DNA from: CAJXVA01 sp963761755
GTDB lineage: Bacteria > Myxococcota_A > Polyangia > Nannocystales > Nannocystaceae
NCBI GenBank assembly: GCA_963761755.1
Contig: CAVXIC010000006.1
Coordinates: forward strand, 186,001 to 250,000
Length of the DNA: 64,000 bases
Direction: 5' to 3'
Positions within the stretch are counted from its first letter, which is position 1; every line of letters starts with the position of its first letter. Under the pieces are notes generated by a model. That model had not been told where the DNA came from. It did not search any database and saw nothing but the letters and a program-made list of their open reading frames with translations. Shown one piece after another: positions 7,689-16,154 of this stretch. A program made the position numbers and the translations under genes.

Positions 7689-8660
7689 ATGAGCGCGATT
7701 ACGGAGGGGGCGCGGGTTGTTCCACCGCCCTCGATGTCGCTTGCGTCCTCGGGGCTGGGTTGGGCATCGTTCCTCGACATGATCGGGGTTCGCATCGCCA
7801 CCGGGACCGCAGTCGCGGCCGTGCTCGGCGCCGGGGTCTATCTCTCGGGCAAGATCGAGCGAGACTCCCGCAGCCGGGTGTCCGACTACGCGGCCGCGGC
7901 CCCGTCCGAGGCCAAGGCCGAGCCTGCCGGCGGCGGATCCGAGGCCGGGCAGCGAGCGTTCGCGCTGCGCGCGTTCGACGACGGAGTGCGGGCGGATGCA
8001 GCCTCCTTCGGCCTCGCCGACCCGGATGTCGTCTCCGGCGTGCATGCCGCCCAAGACCACGCCCTCGAGCTCGAAGCGCCCATCGTGCTCAGCCCCGGCC
8101 GCGCGTGGACCTCCGCCCACCTCGAGATCGAGGCCGTGCTCGACAAGGTGAAGTACCAAAAGCTCGGGGCGACGGTCTCGGCGCGCCACCTGCTCGCGGT
8201 GGTCCGCAACATCAGCAAGGTCCCCGTCGCGTACCAGGTCTGGTTGAGCTCGAAGGAGCGGGGGCGCTGCGAAGTTCACGGGGCCCGGCAGCACAACGCG
8301 ATGGCGCTCATGCCCGGGGAGGAGGCGGAGATCGTCGTCTGTGCTGGTGGCGGAAAGCTGCAGGTCGATCGGGTGGAGGTGCTGGAGATCTCGAAGATGG
8401 GTCACCGATACCTCTCCCGGGTTCCCCCGCGGGCGGTCGGGGTCGACAGTCTGTCCGCCCATGCACATATCCCTCCGGCGGGCATCGACGCCTGCGAGAC
8501 CGTCGACAGCGTCGGAATCTCCCGCGCGCTGCGCGACGGCGTGATCCAGTGGGTCGACGTGGTGGACTTCTATAGTCGGCACAGCTGCGACCGCTTCCGC
8601 TACGCCGAGGCGTACCGCTACCAGGTGGGGCCCCGAGAAACGCTTCCTGCCCCCCTCTGA
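7689..8660 (+). CDS. Membrane-anchored protein of unknown function
   Basis: 323 residues. One hydrophobic segment near residues 38-55 (ATGTAVAAVLGAGVYLSG) would anchor it in the inner membrane with the rest outside. The central part (about 140-240) looks like a beta-rich domain with SARHLLAVVRNISKVPVAYQ and four scattered cysteines (RGRCEVHG, IVVCAGGG, DACETV, HSCDRF). No family recognised. Coding is supported by strong G/C third-position bias and continuity. The ATG at 7689 has no SD; later ATGs near 7734 and 7779 are possible. It is divergent from the sigma/anti-sigma pair, so it may belong to that regulon. Confidence 0.7.
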   Translation: MSAITEGARVVPPPSMSLASSGLGWASFLDMIGVRIATGTAVAAVLGAGVYLSGKIERDSRSRVSDYAAAAPSEAKAEPAGGGSEAGQRAFALRAFDDGVRADAASFGLADPDVVSGVHAAQDHALELEAPIVLSPGRAWTSAHLEIEAVLDKVKYQKLGATVSARHLLAVVRNISKVPVAYQVWLSSKERGRCEVHGARQHNAMALMPGEEAEIVVCAGGGKLQVDRVEVLEISKMGHRYLSRVPPRAVGVDSLSAHAHIPPAGIDACETVDSVGISRALRDGVIQWVDVVDFYSRHSCDRFRYAEAYRYQVGPRETLPAPL

Positions 8661-8767
8661 GCCCGGATCTGACGGTTGCGGGAGGTGCGCGCGACGTGTC
8701 GACGGGGCGCGCCGTGGCCGGAAAACCGCCCACAACGGGAGCGCAGACCCGGACCCGAGGATTTCCC

Positions 8768-8797
8768 TTGAGATCTCGGAGGCTTTCCCACTACGAT
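8768..8797 (+). promoter_or_regulatory. Sigma70-like promoter of the HU-family gene
   Basis: TTGAGA, 18-nt spacer, TACGAT. The leader to the HU start would be about 45-50 nt. Confidence 0.45.
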
Positions 8798-8853
8798 CGC
8801 TGCCGAACGCGGCATTCGTCCACGGGCGGGCGCGGAACGCGAAGTTGGCGACA

Positions 8854-9252
8854 GTGACGAAATCCGAGCTCATCGACGTCTTGGCTCAGGAGACCGGCCT
8901 CACGAAAGGCCGGGCTGAGCTGGTGGTGAACACGGTCTTCGACTCGATGGTCGAGGCGCTACAGCGCAGCGAAGGCATCGAGATTCGGGGCTTCGGCAGC
9001 TTCACGGTGCGCCAGTACAAAGCCTACGAGGGCCGCAACCCCCGAACCGGCGACACGGTGCACGTCGCACCCAAGCGCCTGCCGTTCTTCAAGGTTGGCA
9101 AGGACTTGAGGGAGCGCGTCAACGGCACGCGGTCCGGTGGAGGCGCTCCGATCGCGCGTCGCCGGGCCGAGGCCAAGGCGCAAGCGGCGGCGGTGGCCGC
9201 GACCAAGCAGGCCAAGCGTCAAGATCCGAGCGTCACCGAAGACGCGATCTGA
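8854..9252 (+). CDS. HU/IHF-family DNA-binding protein with basic C-terminal tail
   Basis: 132 residues. Residues 1-90 are a full HU-type bacterial DNA-bending domain: TKSELIDVLA, the signature region IRGFGSFTVRQ, the arm with RNPRTGD and the FKVGKDLRERV end. The last 40 residues are an Ala/Lys/Arg-rich tail (RRRAEAKAQAAAVAATKQAK), longer than the roughly 90-residue norm. The GTG at 8854 is chosen because it gives the standard N-terminus; a TTG at 8845 would add three residues. The gene overlaps the convergent PEP-synthase-like gene by 34 bp. Confidence 0.85.
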   Translation: MTKSELIDVLAQETGLTKGRAELVVNTVFDSMVEALQRSEGIEIRGFGSFTVRQYKAYEGRNPRTGDTVHVAPKRLPFFKVGKDLRERVNGTRSGGGAPIARRRAEAKAQAAAVAATKQAKRQDPSVTEDAI

Positions 9253-11090
9253 AGCCGCCCGGTCGTCACGTCGATCCTGGCCAGCTGGCCGTCGGGCACG
9301 GCCGTGCTGCCCCTGCAGCCGATGAGGCCGCTGAGGCCCAGCTCCCGCAGCATCAGGGCGGCGTGACTGAGCGCGCCGCCGTGCTCGCAGCACACCGCGC
9401 GCAGCTGCAGGCTCGCGATCGCGAGCGCCGCCTGGGCGGTCAGCGAGGGGAGGACGACGATGCAGGCGGGATCGGGTGGCCGGCGCAGCAGATCCTCGAG
9501 CCCGGCCCGCTGCGCGATCGGACCCTCGTAGGCGGACCCGATCGGCACGCCGCGAAGGTGATGCCGAGGCAGCAGCGGCAAGGGTCGACCCTCGTCGAGC
9601 ACGGCCGGAGGTCGCAATGCCGCCCAGCGTCGCGTCCGCGCGAGGTTCTGCGCCGCGATGGGTCCGGGGTCCGCCATCTCGCCGGCCAGCGCGGCGTCGA
9701 GGTCTTCCAGCGGGAGGCCGAAGGCATCGTCGCCGAGGCCCAAGTGGCGGCCCGCTGCTCGGTACACGGCCCGCAGGGGTGCCAGACCCAGGGCGAAGAG
9801 GTGGTCGTCCCACTCGGTGAGCAGGACCGCAGCCTCGAGCGGGTCGGTGGGCAGGTGGACCTCCGCGTCGTCGGGCTCGAAGCGGGCGAGCTCGCCGAGG
9901 GTCGGGGCGGCGAGATCCCACGCCGCGGGCAGGACGTCGGCGTGGGCGGCCCGGCCCCGCAGGCTCAGCGGGGCGCTCGGCGTCGAGGCCACGGTGCGAC
10001 CCGCGGCGGCGCGGACGGGCAGCAGCACACCCAAGTACACGTCGATCATCGCGAGGAAGGCCGAGAGCGCCGCGTCCCGAGCACTGCGGATGCCGGTCGC
10101 ATCGGCGGCGCGCAGCGTCCGTTCGACCTCGGCCAGTCGGCGCCGCGCCTGGGGAAGGTCACCGTCGCGCAGCCGCGCGAGCGCCTGGGCCGGGGTGAGC
10201 ACGTGGTCGATGTGGTGCCCGGAGAGGTGGCGAACCCGCGTGCGGGTGTAGAGCCATCCCAGCAGCGGGCACAAGCCCCCGCTGGAGGGCCGCTGTCGCG
10301 CGAGCCACTCGATCAGCGACGCGTGCGCGGGCGAGAGCGGTGCGGGGTTGTGCTCGGCATCGAGGACCTGGATGCCGCCCAGCCGTGTCCCCTGACCGGC
10401 GTCGTGAACCGCCTGCACGAAGGCCTGCCCCTCGGCCACGAGGTCCCGGGTCAGGGGGCGGACCTGAACGAGGTACGCGCAGCCGTCCGGGTCGACGATG
10501 GCCTCGACGTCCAGCCCGTTCTCGCGCATGGGCAGCGTGCCGCGGATGGCCGCGGCGAGTTCGTTGAAGGCTCCGGACCTGGCGTCGTCCCACCGCCCTG
10601 CGACACCGGAGAAGTCGGGTGTGTCCCCGTGGGCCAGGGTCTCGAACCCCGACGTGTGCACCTCGATGTAGTCGAGGCCGTCCGGAAGCAGGGCGGCCAC
10701 GACCAGCGCGTCGCGGGGAACTTGGTGCTGCAGAACGAGGCGATCCTCGGGTGTCCCGGCCGTGCCGCGGTACTGCACCAGCCAGGGGTCCTTGCGGGCG
10801 GCGTCGATGGACACGACGGCGTCGCGAACTCCAGCGAGATCGACGAGGTCGCCCACCGAGCGCCCCAGTCCTGCCGCCGAGCGAGAGGGCCCATCCTCTC
10901 CGCCGAGCGCGGCGCGGGCGATCACGGGACCATCCCGAAGCAGGGTACGCGCGGCGTCCTCCAGGGCGCTGCTCCAGCCGACCGAGTGCACGACGCCTCT
11001 GGGCACGGGAAGGCCCGCCGCAGCGGCCTCGCACAGCGTGCGCGCCTTGGGGGGCAAGGAGTCCTTCGGTCCATCGTGAAGCCAGTGCAC
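9219..11090 (-). CDS. PEP-synthase-like protein (ATP-grasp and phosphohistidine swivel domains)
   Basis: 623 residues. The N-terminus (KARTLCEAAAAGLPVPRGVV) and the later DVEAIVDPDGCAYLVQVRPL match the start and end of the pyruvate phosphate dikinase-type ATP-grasp domain. The C-terminal part holds the swivel domain with EHGGALSHAA, where the His of LSHAA is the expected phosphorylated residue. There is no PEP/pyruvate-binding TIM barrel, so this is not a full PEP synthase; relatives of this form transfer phosphate to antibiotics or small molecules. The middle 250 residues are helical and unassigned. The GTG at 11090 is chosen because a TACTGT box lies 7 nt upstream; GTG codons at 11093 and 11099 are too close to or inside that box. 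Confidence 0.75.
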   Translation of the reverse strand: MHWLHDGPKDSLPPKARTLCEAAAAGLPVPRGVVHSVGWSSALEDAARTLLRDGPVIARAALGGEDGPSRSAAGLGRSVGDLVDLAGVRDAVVSIDAARKDPWLVQYRGTAGTPEDRLVLQHQVPRDALVVAALLPDGLDYIEVHTSGFETLAHGDTPDFSGVAGRWDDARSGAFNELAAAIRGTLPMRENGLDVEAIVDPDGCAYLVQVRPLTRDLVAEGQAFVQAVHDAGQGTRLGGIQVLDAEHNPAPLSPAHASLIEWLARQRPSSGGLCPLLGWLYTRTRVRHLSGHHIDHVLTPAQALARLRDGDLPQARRRLAEVERTLRAADATGIRSARDAALSAFLAMIDVYLGVLLPVRAAAGRTVASTPSAPLSLRGRAAHADVLPAAWDLAAPTLGELARFEPDDAEVHLPTDPLEAAVLLTEWDDHLFALGLAPLRAVYRAAGRHLGLGDDAFGLPLEDLDAALAGEMADPGPIAAQNLARTRRWAALRPPAVLDEGRPLPLLPRHHLRGVPIGSAYEGPIAQRAGLEDLLRRPPDPACIVVLPSLTAQAALAIASLQLRAVCCEHGGALSHAALMLRELGLSGLIGCRGSTAVPDGQLARIDVTTGRLQIASSVTLGS

Positions 11091-11097
11091 CACGGAC

Positions 11098-11103
11098 ACA
11101 GTA
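11098..11103 (-). promoter_or_regulatory. -10-like TACTGT, 7 nt before GTG 11090
   Basis: Minus-strand TACTGT, 7 nt from the GTG start, no SD. It lies 5 bp from the opposing TAGGGT box, so the two divergent promoters cannot both be occupied at once. Confidence 0.4.
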
Positions 11104-11108
11104 CGTCG

Positions 11109-11114
11109 TAGGGT
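11109..11114 (+). promoter_or_regulatory. -10-like TAGGGT, 7 nt before GTG 11122
   Basis: TAGGGT then TGCCGAG and GTG; no SD. Fits a leaderless transcript for the gene at 11122. Confidence 0.4.
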
Positions 11115-11121
11115 TGCCGAG

Positions 11122-11601
11122 GTGCTGTTCCCCGATCACCTGCTGTGCCCGCCGCTGGGGCACGTGGCGGCCAAGCTCGCCGGAGAGGAGGACATCGCCG
11201 TGTGGACCCTGCCGGACTGGTCGCCGCCGCGGTTCGTGCAGAAGGTGGCCGCGCAGTGGCCGACGCTGACCCAGTGTCCCGACGCCGCGGTGGTCGTGCT
11301 GTTGACGTCGCTGCCCGGCGAGCATCCCAGCACGATCGTCGGGTCCATGGCCGGGCGCACGGTGGTGGAGATGGCCAGGCTCTCCGAGGCGCTGCTCGGC
11401 AATCGCTTGTTCTCGACGCGCCGGCGCTCGCGGGCCGTGTTCGCCGCGGTCGAACGCTTCGCGGCGTGGCGCGAGGCTGGACTGCTCGACGCAGAGCAGT
11501 GGGTCAGCACCAAGCCCGCCGATACCGTCCTCACCGTGGGACGCCTGCCGGCAACGCTGCGCTCAGGCCATGGCGACGGCCTCGGCCCAGGCCGCGCGTA
11601 G
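11122..11601 (+). CDS. Hypothetical protein
   Basis: 159 residues with no recognised domain. It is soluble and contains a hydrophobic beta-strand-like run (AAVVVLLTSLP) and an Arg-rich helix (STRRRSRAVFAAVERF). Coding is supported by strong third-position G/C bias. It starts 31 bp from the divergent PEP-synthase-like gene and overlaps the 3' end of glpK by 39 bp, so the reading frame is constrained on both sides. The last residues (LRSGHGDGLGPGRA), which lie in the overlap, look unstructured. Confidence 0.6.
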   Translation: MLFPDHLLCPPLGHVAAKLAGEEDIAVWTLPDWSPPRFVQKVAAQWPTLTQCPDAAVVVLLTSLPGEHPSTIVGSMAGRTVVEMARLSEALLGNRLFSTRRRSRAVFAAVERFAAWREAGLLDAEQWVSTKPADTVLTVGRLPATLRSGHGDGLGPGRA

Positions 11602-13050
11602 CTCGGCGAGTGCCTTCGCATCGCCGGCGGGCGTGAAGGTGCGGTCTTCGACCCAGGCGTCTCGCAGCGCCGAGGTGTCGGTCCACAAGCCCGCGCCCAA
11701 GCCGGCCAGCGACACCGCGCCCAAGGCCGTGGCTTCGAGCATCTTGGGGCGCTGCAGCGGGAGCCCGAGCAGGTCCGCTTGAATCTGCATGAGCAGGTCG
11801 TTGGCAGCGGCACCCCCGTCGACCCTCAGACCTGCCAGCGGGGCGCCGAGATCGGCGGTCATCGCGTCGAGCAGCTCGGTGATCTGCAGCGCCATACCCT
11901 CCAGGGCGGCCCGGGCGATGTGGGCCCGGCCGGTGCCGCGGGTGAGCCCGCGGATGAGCCCGCGGGCCTCGGGTTTCCAGTGCGGCGCGCCGAGTCCGGC
12001 ATGGGCGGGCACGAGCACGACTCCGCCCGCGTCGTCCACCGTGCGCGCGAGGGCCTCCACCTCGGCTGCGGACGAGAAGAAGCCCATCTCGTCCCGCAGC
12101 CACTGCACCACCGCGCCGGCCATGAACGACGAGCCCTCGAGGCAGTAGGTCGTCTCTTCGCCGACGGTCCAGGCGACCGAGGTGAGCAGGCCGTGCTTCG
12201 AGGGCACGATCTTGGTGCCGGTGTTCATGACGACGAAGGCGCCGGTGCCGTAGGTGCACTTGGCTTCGCCGACCTCGAAGCACGCCTGCCCGAACAGCGC
12301 GGCTTGCTGGTCGCCGGCGATGCCGCAGATCGGGATGCCGTCGGGCAAGCCCGGTACACCCGAGGTCGTCCCGAAGCGGTGGGCGCTGGGGTGGACCGCG
12401 GGCAGCATCGCCTTGGGTACGCCGATCAGATCGCACATCGCATCGCTCCAACCACCGCCTCGCAGGGGCCACAGCATCGTGCGCGACGCGTTGCTCGGCT
12501 CGGTCGCGTGTACGACCCCTCCGCTGAGGCGCCACAGCAGATACGTGTCGATGGTCCCCGCCGCGAGCTCGCCCGCCTCGGCGCGCGTGCGTGCTCCCTC
12601 CACCTCGTCCAAGACCCAAGCGAGCTTGGTGCCCGAGAAATAGGGATCGGGCACGAGCCCGGTGACCTCGCGGATCGTCGCCTCATGTCCTCCCTCGCGC
12701 AGCCGTACGCAGGCGGGCGCTGTCCGGCGGTCCTGCCACACGATTGCGCGATGCAGCGGCTCGCCGTCGCTGCGGTCCCAGATGAGCGAGGTCTCCCGCT
12801 GGTTGGTGATGCCGATCGCCTTGATCCGGCCCGGGTCGGCACCGGCGGCCTCGAGGGCTTGGTGCAGGGCGGCGCACACCGAGGCCCACAGCTCGCCGGG
12901 GTCGTGCTCGACCCACCCCGGTCGGGGGAAGTGCTGGGAAAACTCGACGGTCGCACGGCCGTGCACGCGCATGCTGGCGTCGACGAGAAGGCACGTGCTT
13001 CCGGTGGTGCCCTGGTCGATGGCGAGGATGAGATCGGTGGCGTCGGTCAT
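11563..13050 (-). CDS. glpK: Glycerol kinase
   Basis: 495 residues, the family norm. FGGY-family fold: phosphate loop DQGTTGSTCLLVD, ITNQRETSLIWDR and VWQDRRT, the ADP-site GTGAFVVMNTG, and the C-terminal LRVDGGAAANDLLMQ. It converts glycerol to sn-glycerol 3-phosphate in the cytoplasm. The ATG at 13050 overlaps the stop of the upstream hydrolase (ATGA), so the two are translationally coupled; together they would release and trap glycerol from acylglycerols. Confidence 0.97.
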   Translation of the reverse strand: MTDATDLILAIDQGTTGSTCLLVDASMRVHGRATVEFSQHFPRPGWVEHDPGELWASVCAALHQALEAAGADPGRIKAIGITNQRETSLIWDRSDGEPLHRAIVWQDRRTAPACVRLREGGHEATIREVTGLVPDPYFSGTKLAWVLDEVEGARTRAEAGELAAGTIDTYLLWRLSGGVVHATEPSNASRTMLWPLRGGGWSDAMCDLIGVPKAMLPAVHPSAHRFGTTSGVPGLPDGIPICGIAGDQQAALFGQACFEVGEAKCTYGTGAFVVMNTGTKIVPSKHGLLTSVAWTVGEETTYCLEGSSFMAGAVVQWLRDEMGFFSSAAEVEALARTVDDAGGVVLVPAHAGLGAPHWKPEARGLIRGLTRGTGRAHIARAALEGMALQITELLDAMTADLGAPLAGLRVDGGAAANDLLMQIQADLLGLPLQRPKMLEATALGAVSLAGLGAGLWTDTSALRDAWVEDRTFTPAGDAKALAELRAAWAEAVAMA

Positions 13051-13874
13051 GGGGTGGTCTGGTGCGGCGGGGAGTGTTCGTCCAGGAGGTCCAAGGAGTC
13101 GATGAAGCGGACGATCGACGCGCAGGCCTGCGCCCTGTCCAGGTCCAGGCCGACGCCGTGAAACGAGCGCGGCAGGATCTCCCGCTCGACGCGGCTGGAG
13201 CCCAGCGCTTGGGAGACCTCGGCGCTCAGCTCCACCGGCGCGGTGTGGTCGTAGCGCCCGTGCAGCAGCAGGGCCGGGGCGCGGACGTGGGGGAGCAGGT
13301 CGCGGACCTCTTCTTGCAGCGCCAGCAGCTCCGCGAGCGCGGGATAGGGGAACCCCTCGAGGCTGGGCGAGTCGTCGACCTCCCGCATCACGCGGATGTC
13401 TGGACCACCGTCCTTGGGCATCACGCCGACCGCAGCGCGCAGCATGCGGTTGCCGCGGAGCTTGGCCATCGTGAGGATCGCGCGCCGCTGCCACCACGAG
13501 AAGCGCAGCGGCACCGAGATGGCGACCACCCCTTCGAGCTCGCGCGGTCGCAGGGCTGCCAGGCGCAGCGCGAGCAGGGAGCCCATCGAGAAGCCCACGA
13601 CGACGACCCGGCGGTTGCCGCCATCGCGCAGCGATTCGAACGCGGCGAGTGCAGAGTCGTACCAGTCGCGCCACGTGCTGCGCTCGAGCGCGTCGAGGTC
13701 GGCGTGCCCGGCCAGCAAGGGCGCACGCACGGCATATCCCGCGGCCGCGACGGCGTCGGCGAACGGGTGCACCTCGTACGGCGTGCCGGTCAGGCCGTGA
13801 AGCAGGAGCACGCCAGCCTCGGCGTCTCCGCGCGCGATCGGTCGAGGGTCGACCGGCAGGGCTGGAGCGGCCAC
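13047..13874 (-). CDS. Alpha/beta hydrolase (carboxylesterase / monoacylglycerol-lipase-like)
   Basis: 275 residues. The fold is shown by LLHGLTGTPYEVHPFA (oxyanion region), the nucleophile elbow GFSMGSLL (Ser), the late Asp in LLLHGRYDHTAP and the His in RSFHGVGLDLD. The closest look is to carboxylesterase Est30 / monoacylglycerol lipases. The GTG at 13874 is preceded by TACTCT 8 nt upstream with no SD. It overlaps glpK by 4 bp, which strongly suggests an acylglycerol substrate, although other esters remain possible. It is divergent from the NtrC-type regulator at 13933 with 58 bp between starts. Confidence 0.85.
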   Translation of the reverse strand: MAAPALPVDPRPIARGDAEAGVLLLHGLTGTPYEVHPFADAVAAAGYAVRAPLLAGHADLDALERSTWRDWYDSALAAFESLRDGGNRRVVVVGFSMGSLLALRLAALRPRELEGVVAISVPLRFSWWQRRAILTMAKLRGNRMLRAAVGVMPKDGGPDIRVMREVDDSPSLEGFPYPALAELLALQEEVRDLLPHVRAPALLLHGRYDHTAPVELSAEVSQALGSSRVEREILPRSFHGVGLDLDRAQACASIVRFIDSLDLLDEHSPPHQTTP

Positions 13875-13882
13875 GAGCGCAC

Positions 13883-13888
13883 AGAGTA
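13883..13888 (-). promoter_or_regulatory. -10-like TACTCT, 8 nt before the hydrolase GTG
   Basis: Minus-strand TACTCT heading the hydrolase-glpK pair; no SD between box and start. Confidence 0.45.
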
Positions 13889-13920
13889 GCAAGTCGGTTG
13901 AGCCAGCGGGACAGCTCGGG

Positions 13921-13926
13921 GACACT
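13921..13926 (+). promoter_or_regulatory. -10-like GACACT, 6 nt before GTG 13933
   Basis: GACACT then GCGGGG and GTG. It lies 32 bp from the opposing TACTCT box. Confidence 0.35.
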
Positions 13927-13932
13927 GCGGGG

Positions 13933-15348
13933 GTGACCGAGCTGCAGCCCGCCGACTTCGACGCCTTCTCCCGGGTTCTGGTCGTCGACGACGAAGAGCC
14001 GGTCCGCCACATGCTCACCCTTCTCCTGCGCCGAGAGGGCCTGGAGGTCGTGGCGATGGACAGCGCGGAGGCGGCGATCGAGCACCTGAGTGCCGAGCCG
14101 GTCGACGCGGTGCTGACCGACGTGCGAATGCCAGGGCAGGGGGGTCTGGCCCTGGTGGCCTGGTGTGCCGAGCACCGGCCCGGGCTGACGGTCATCGTGA
14201 TGAGCGCCTTCGGAAGCATCGACCTCGCGGTCGAGGCGATGCACGTCGGTGCGTACGACTACATCTCCAAGCCGTTCAAACAGGACGAGGTGGTGCTCGC
14301 GCTGCGCAAGGCGCAGGAGCGTGAGCGGCTGCGGCGAGAGAACGCCGCGCTCCGGGGGCGGCTGGCGGCGCACGACGCGGACTCCGATGACCTCGGGGCC
14401 ATGCTCATCGCCAGTCCGCCGATGCGTGCGGTCGCCCGCACCGTCCGGAAAGTGGCCGCGTACAAGACCACGGTGCTGGTGCTCGGGGAGTCCGGGGTCG
14501 GCAAGGAGCTGATCTCGCGCGGCATTCACGAGCACTCACCGCGCGTGGACAAACCGTTCGTCGCGGTCAACTGCGGTGCCATCCCCGAGCCGTTGCTGGA
14601 GTCGGAGCTGTTCGGGCACGTCAAGGGAGCGTTCACCGATGCGAGCGTCGACAAGCGGGGGCTCTTCGAGGAGGCGCAGGGCGGCACGCTCTTCCTCGAC
14701 GAGATCGGCGAACTCACGCCGCCCCTTCAGGTCAAGCTGCTGCGCGCGCTCCAGGAGGACGAGATTCGCCGGGTCGGAGACACGCGCAGTCGGGCGATCG
14801 ACGTGCGCGTCGTGGCTGCCACCTCACGCGATCTACACAGCATGGTCGAGGACGGTTCGTTTCGGGAGGACTTGTTCTACCGTCTCAACGTCATGCCGAT
14901 CGAGGTGCCGCCCTTGCGCGAGCGCAAGGAAGACATCGGCCCGCTCGTGCAGCGCTTCGTCGAGTCCACCAACCGTCGGCTGGGCACGCACATCGAAGGT
15001 CTGCACGACGCCGCCTTGGGCGTGCTGCTCGCGTATCACTGGCCGGGGAACGTGCGGGAGTTGGAGAACACGCTCGAGCACGCGGCGGTGATGGCCGAAG
15101 GTCCCATCATCGGCGTCGAGGCGCTTCCGGAGCGGACGCGTTTGGGCGGCGGGACGCGGGGCGAGACGTTCAGCATGGCGTTTGCCGTCGACGACCTCTC
15201 GGTCAAACGCGCCGGGCGAGCGTTGGAGCGAGAGTTCATTCTCCGCGCGCTCGAACAAACCGACGGCAACCGGACCCACGCCGCGAAGCTGCTCGACCTC
15301 AGCCATCGTGCGTTGCTGTACAAGATCAAGGACTTCGGGCTTTCCTGA
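13933..15348 (+). CDS. NtrC-family sigma54-dependent response regulator
   Basis: 471 residues. Receiver domain at residues about 15-130 (VLVVDDEEPVR; phospho-acceptor Asp in AVLTDVRMPG; Lys in YISKPF). AAA+ domain at about 150-385: Walker A GESGVGKE, a GAFTDA loop where GAFTGA is classical, Walker B GGTLFLDEIGE. C-terminal Fis-type helix-turn-helix (NRTHAAKLLDLSHRALLYKI). It activates sigma54 promoters after phosphorylation. No histidine kinase is adjacent, so its partner is elsewhere. The divergent hydrolase-glpK operon is a candidate target but shows no sigma54 -24/-12 site that I can find. Confidence 0.93.
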   Translation: MTELQPADFDAFSRVLVVDDEEPVRHMLTLLLRREGLEVVAMDSAEAAIEHLSAEPVDAVLTDVRMPGQGGLALVAWCAEHRPGLTVIVMSAFGSIDLAVEAMHVGAYDYISKPFKQDEVVLALRKAQERERLRRENAALRGRLAAHDADSDDLGAMLIASPPMRAVARTVRKVAAYKTTVLVLGESGVGKELISRGIHEHSPRVDKPFVAVNCGAIPEPLLESELFGHVKGAFTDASVDKRGLFEEAQGGTLFLDEIGELTPPLQVKLLRALQEDEIRRVGDTRSRAIDVRVVAATSRDLHSMVEDGSFREDLFYRLNVMPIEVPPLRERKEDIGPLVQRFVESTNRRLGTHIEGLHDAALGVLLAYHWPGNVRELENTLEHAAVMAEGPIIGVEALPERTRLGGGTRGETFSMAFAVDDLSVKRAGRALEREFILRALEQTDGNRTHAAKLLDLSHRALLYKIKDFGLS

Positions 15349-15743
15349 GTCCCAACCCATCGAACGCTGCGCACGCGCGCAGGCCCCGTGCCCTCGAGAT
15401 CGCTGGCGGCCTCGGCTCCGCCCTCCATCGACCCTGGAATTGCCTCGTTTTTGGGCTGGGTCACCCCGGCGTGAAATGCTCCCCGGTGAGCGCGAGTCGC
15501 ATGTGGTTCGGCAATCGCGCGGAACGACGTTTTGTCCAATGAAGTCAGGGGTTTGATGCTGATCTCCCCGTACTGTCCATGCGTGGAAAGCGCAAGGAGA
15601 TCACTCAAATGACGTATCAATTCCCTATCACTTCATTTCTTTTACATATCACTGAAGCGGAATCTACGCGTTGACTGACCTTGATTCGGGGCCGAGAATG
15701 AACGTGCACCCAACGCATGGATCCCGAACCGAACGAGGAGACG
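15349..15743. other. Non-coding region upstream of the XRE/pil locus
   Basis: No credible gene. The first 200 bp are G/C-rich without visible structure. Bases 15598-15665 are markedly A/T-rich for this window. A sigma70-like promoter follows at 15671-15699. Confidence 0.6.
15671..15699 (+). promoter_or_regulatory. Sigma70-like promoter of the XRE regulator
   Basis: TTGACT, exact 17-nt spacer, GAGAAT, just after an A/T-rich stretch. Expected transcription start near 15706, which favours the ATG at 15744 over 15717. Confidence 0.5.
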
Positions 15744-16154
15744 ATGGTCTCCGACCCCTCCGACGCGCGGTCGGGTGGGGGCTCCAACGACTCGCCCCAA
15801 GGGGACGCAGCCGCTGGTGTCGTGTCGACGTCCGCGGGTGCGACGACGGTGACCGGCAGCACGGGCACCGCCCAAGCATCGGTGTCGACGTCGGCCGGAG
15901 CGACGCCTGCCCGCAAGGGTTCTCGGTCGCGTCCCAAGGCGGGCACGCACCCCAACAACGTCCGCAAGCTGCGTCAGCGCGCCATGATGAGCAAGGCCGA
16001 GCTCGCGCGACGGGCTGGCGTGAGCCCGTTGACCATCGATCGCGTCGAGTCGGGGTGTCCGTGCCGCATGGATACCAAGCGAAAGATTCTCGAGGCGCTG
16101 GGCATTGCGCCTGCGTCTGCCGTCGAAGTGTTCCCCGACGTCGACCTCGGCTGA
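15744..16154 (+). CDS. XRE-family helix-turn-helix regulator
   Basis: 136 residues from the ATG at 15744, which has GAGGAG just upstream; ATG 15717 would add nine residues but sits almost on the predicted transcription start. The N-terminal 65 residues are Ser/Thr/Gly/Ala-rich and unstructured. The C-terminal 70 residues are a lambda-repressor-like domain: NNVRKLRQRAMMSKAELARR, then GVSPLTIDRVESG, closing with KILEALGIAP. It stands 169 bp upstream of pilM in the same direction, so it may regulate the pilMNOPQ operon, which is inference from position. Confidence 0.8.
   Translation: MVSDPSDARSGGGSNDSPQGDAAAGVVSTSAGATTVTGSTGTAQASVSTSAGATPARKGSRSRPKAGTHPNNVRKLRQRAMMSKAELARRAGVSPLTIDRVESGCPCRMDTKRKILEALGIAPASAVEVFPDVDLG

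Noticed and set aside
7041..8660. 539-codon frame beginning inside the sigma gene
   Set aside because: The part before 7689 is antisense to the sigma factor; only the part from 7689 is kept.
12997..14535. Extension of the glpK frame through the hydrolase and regulator
   Set aside because: GlpK starts at ATG 13050 at the family N-terminus; upstream part is a shadow frame.
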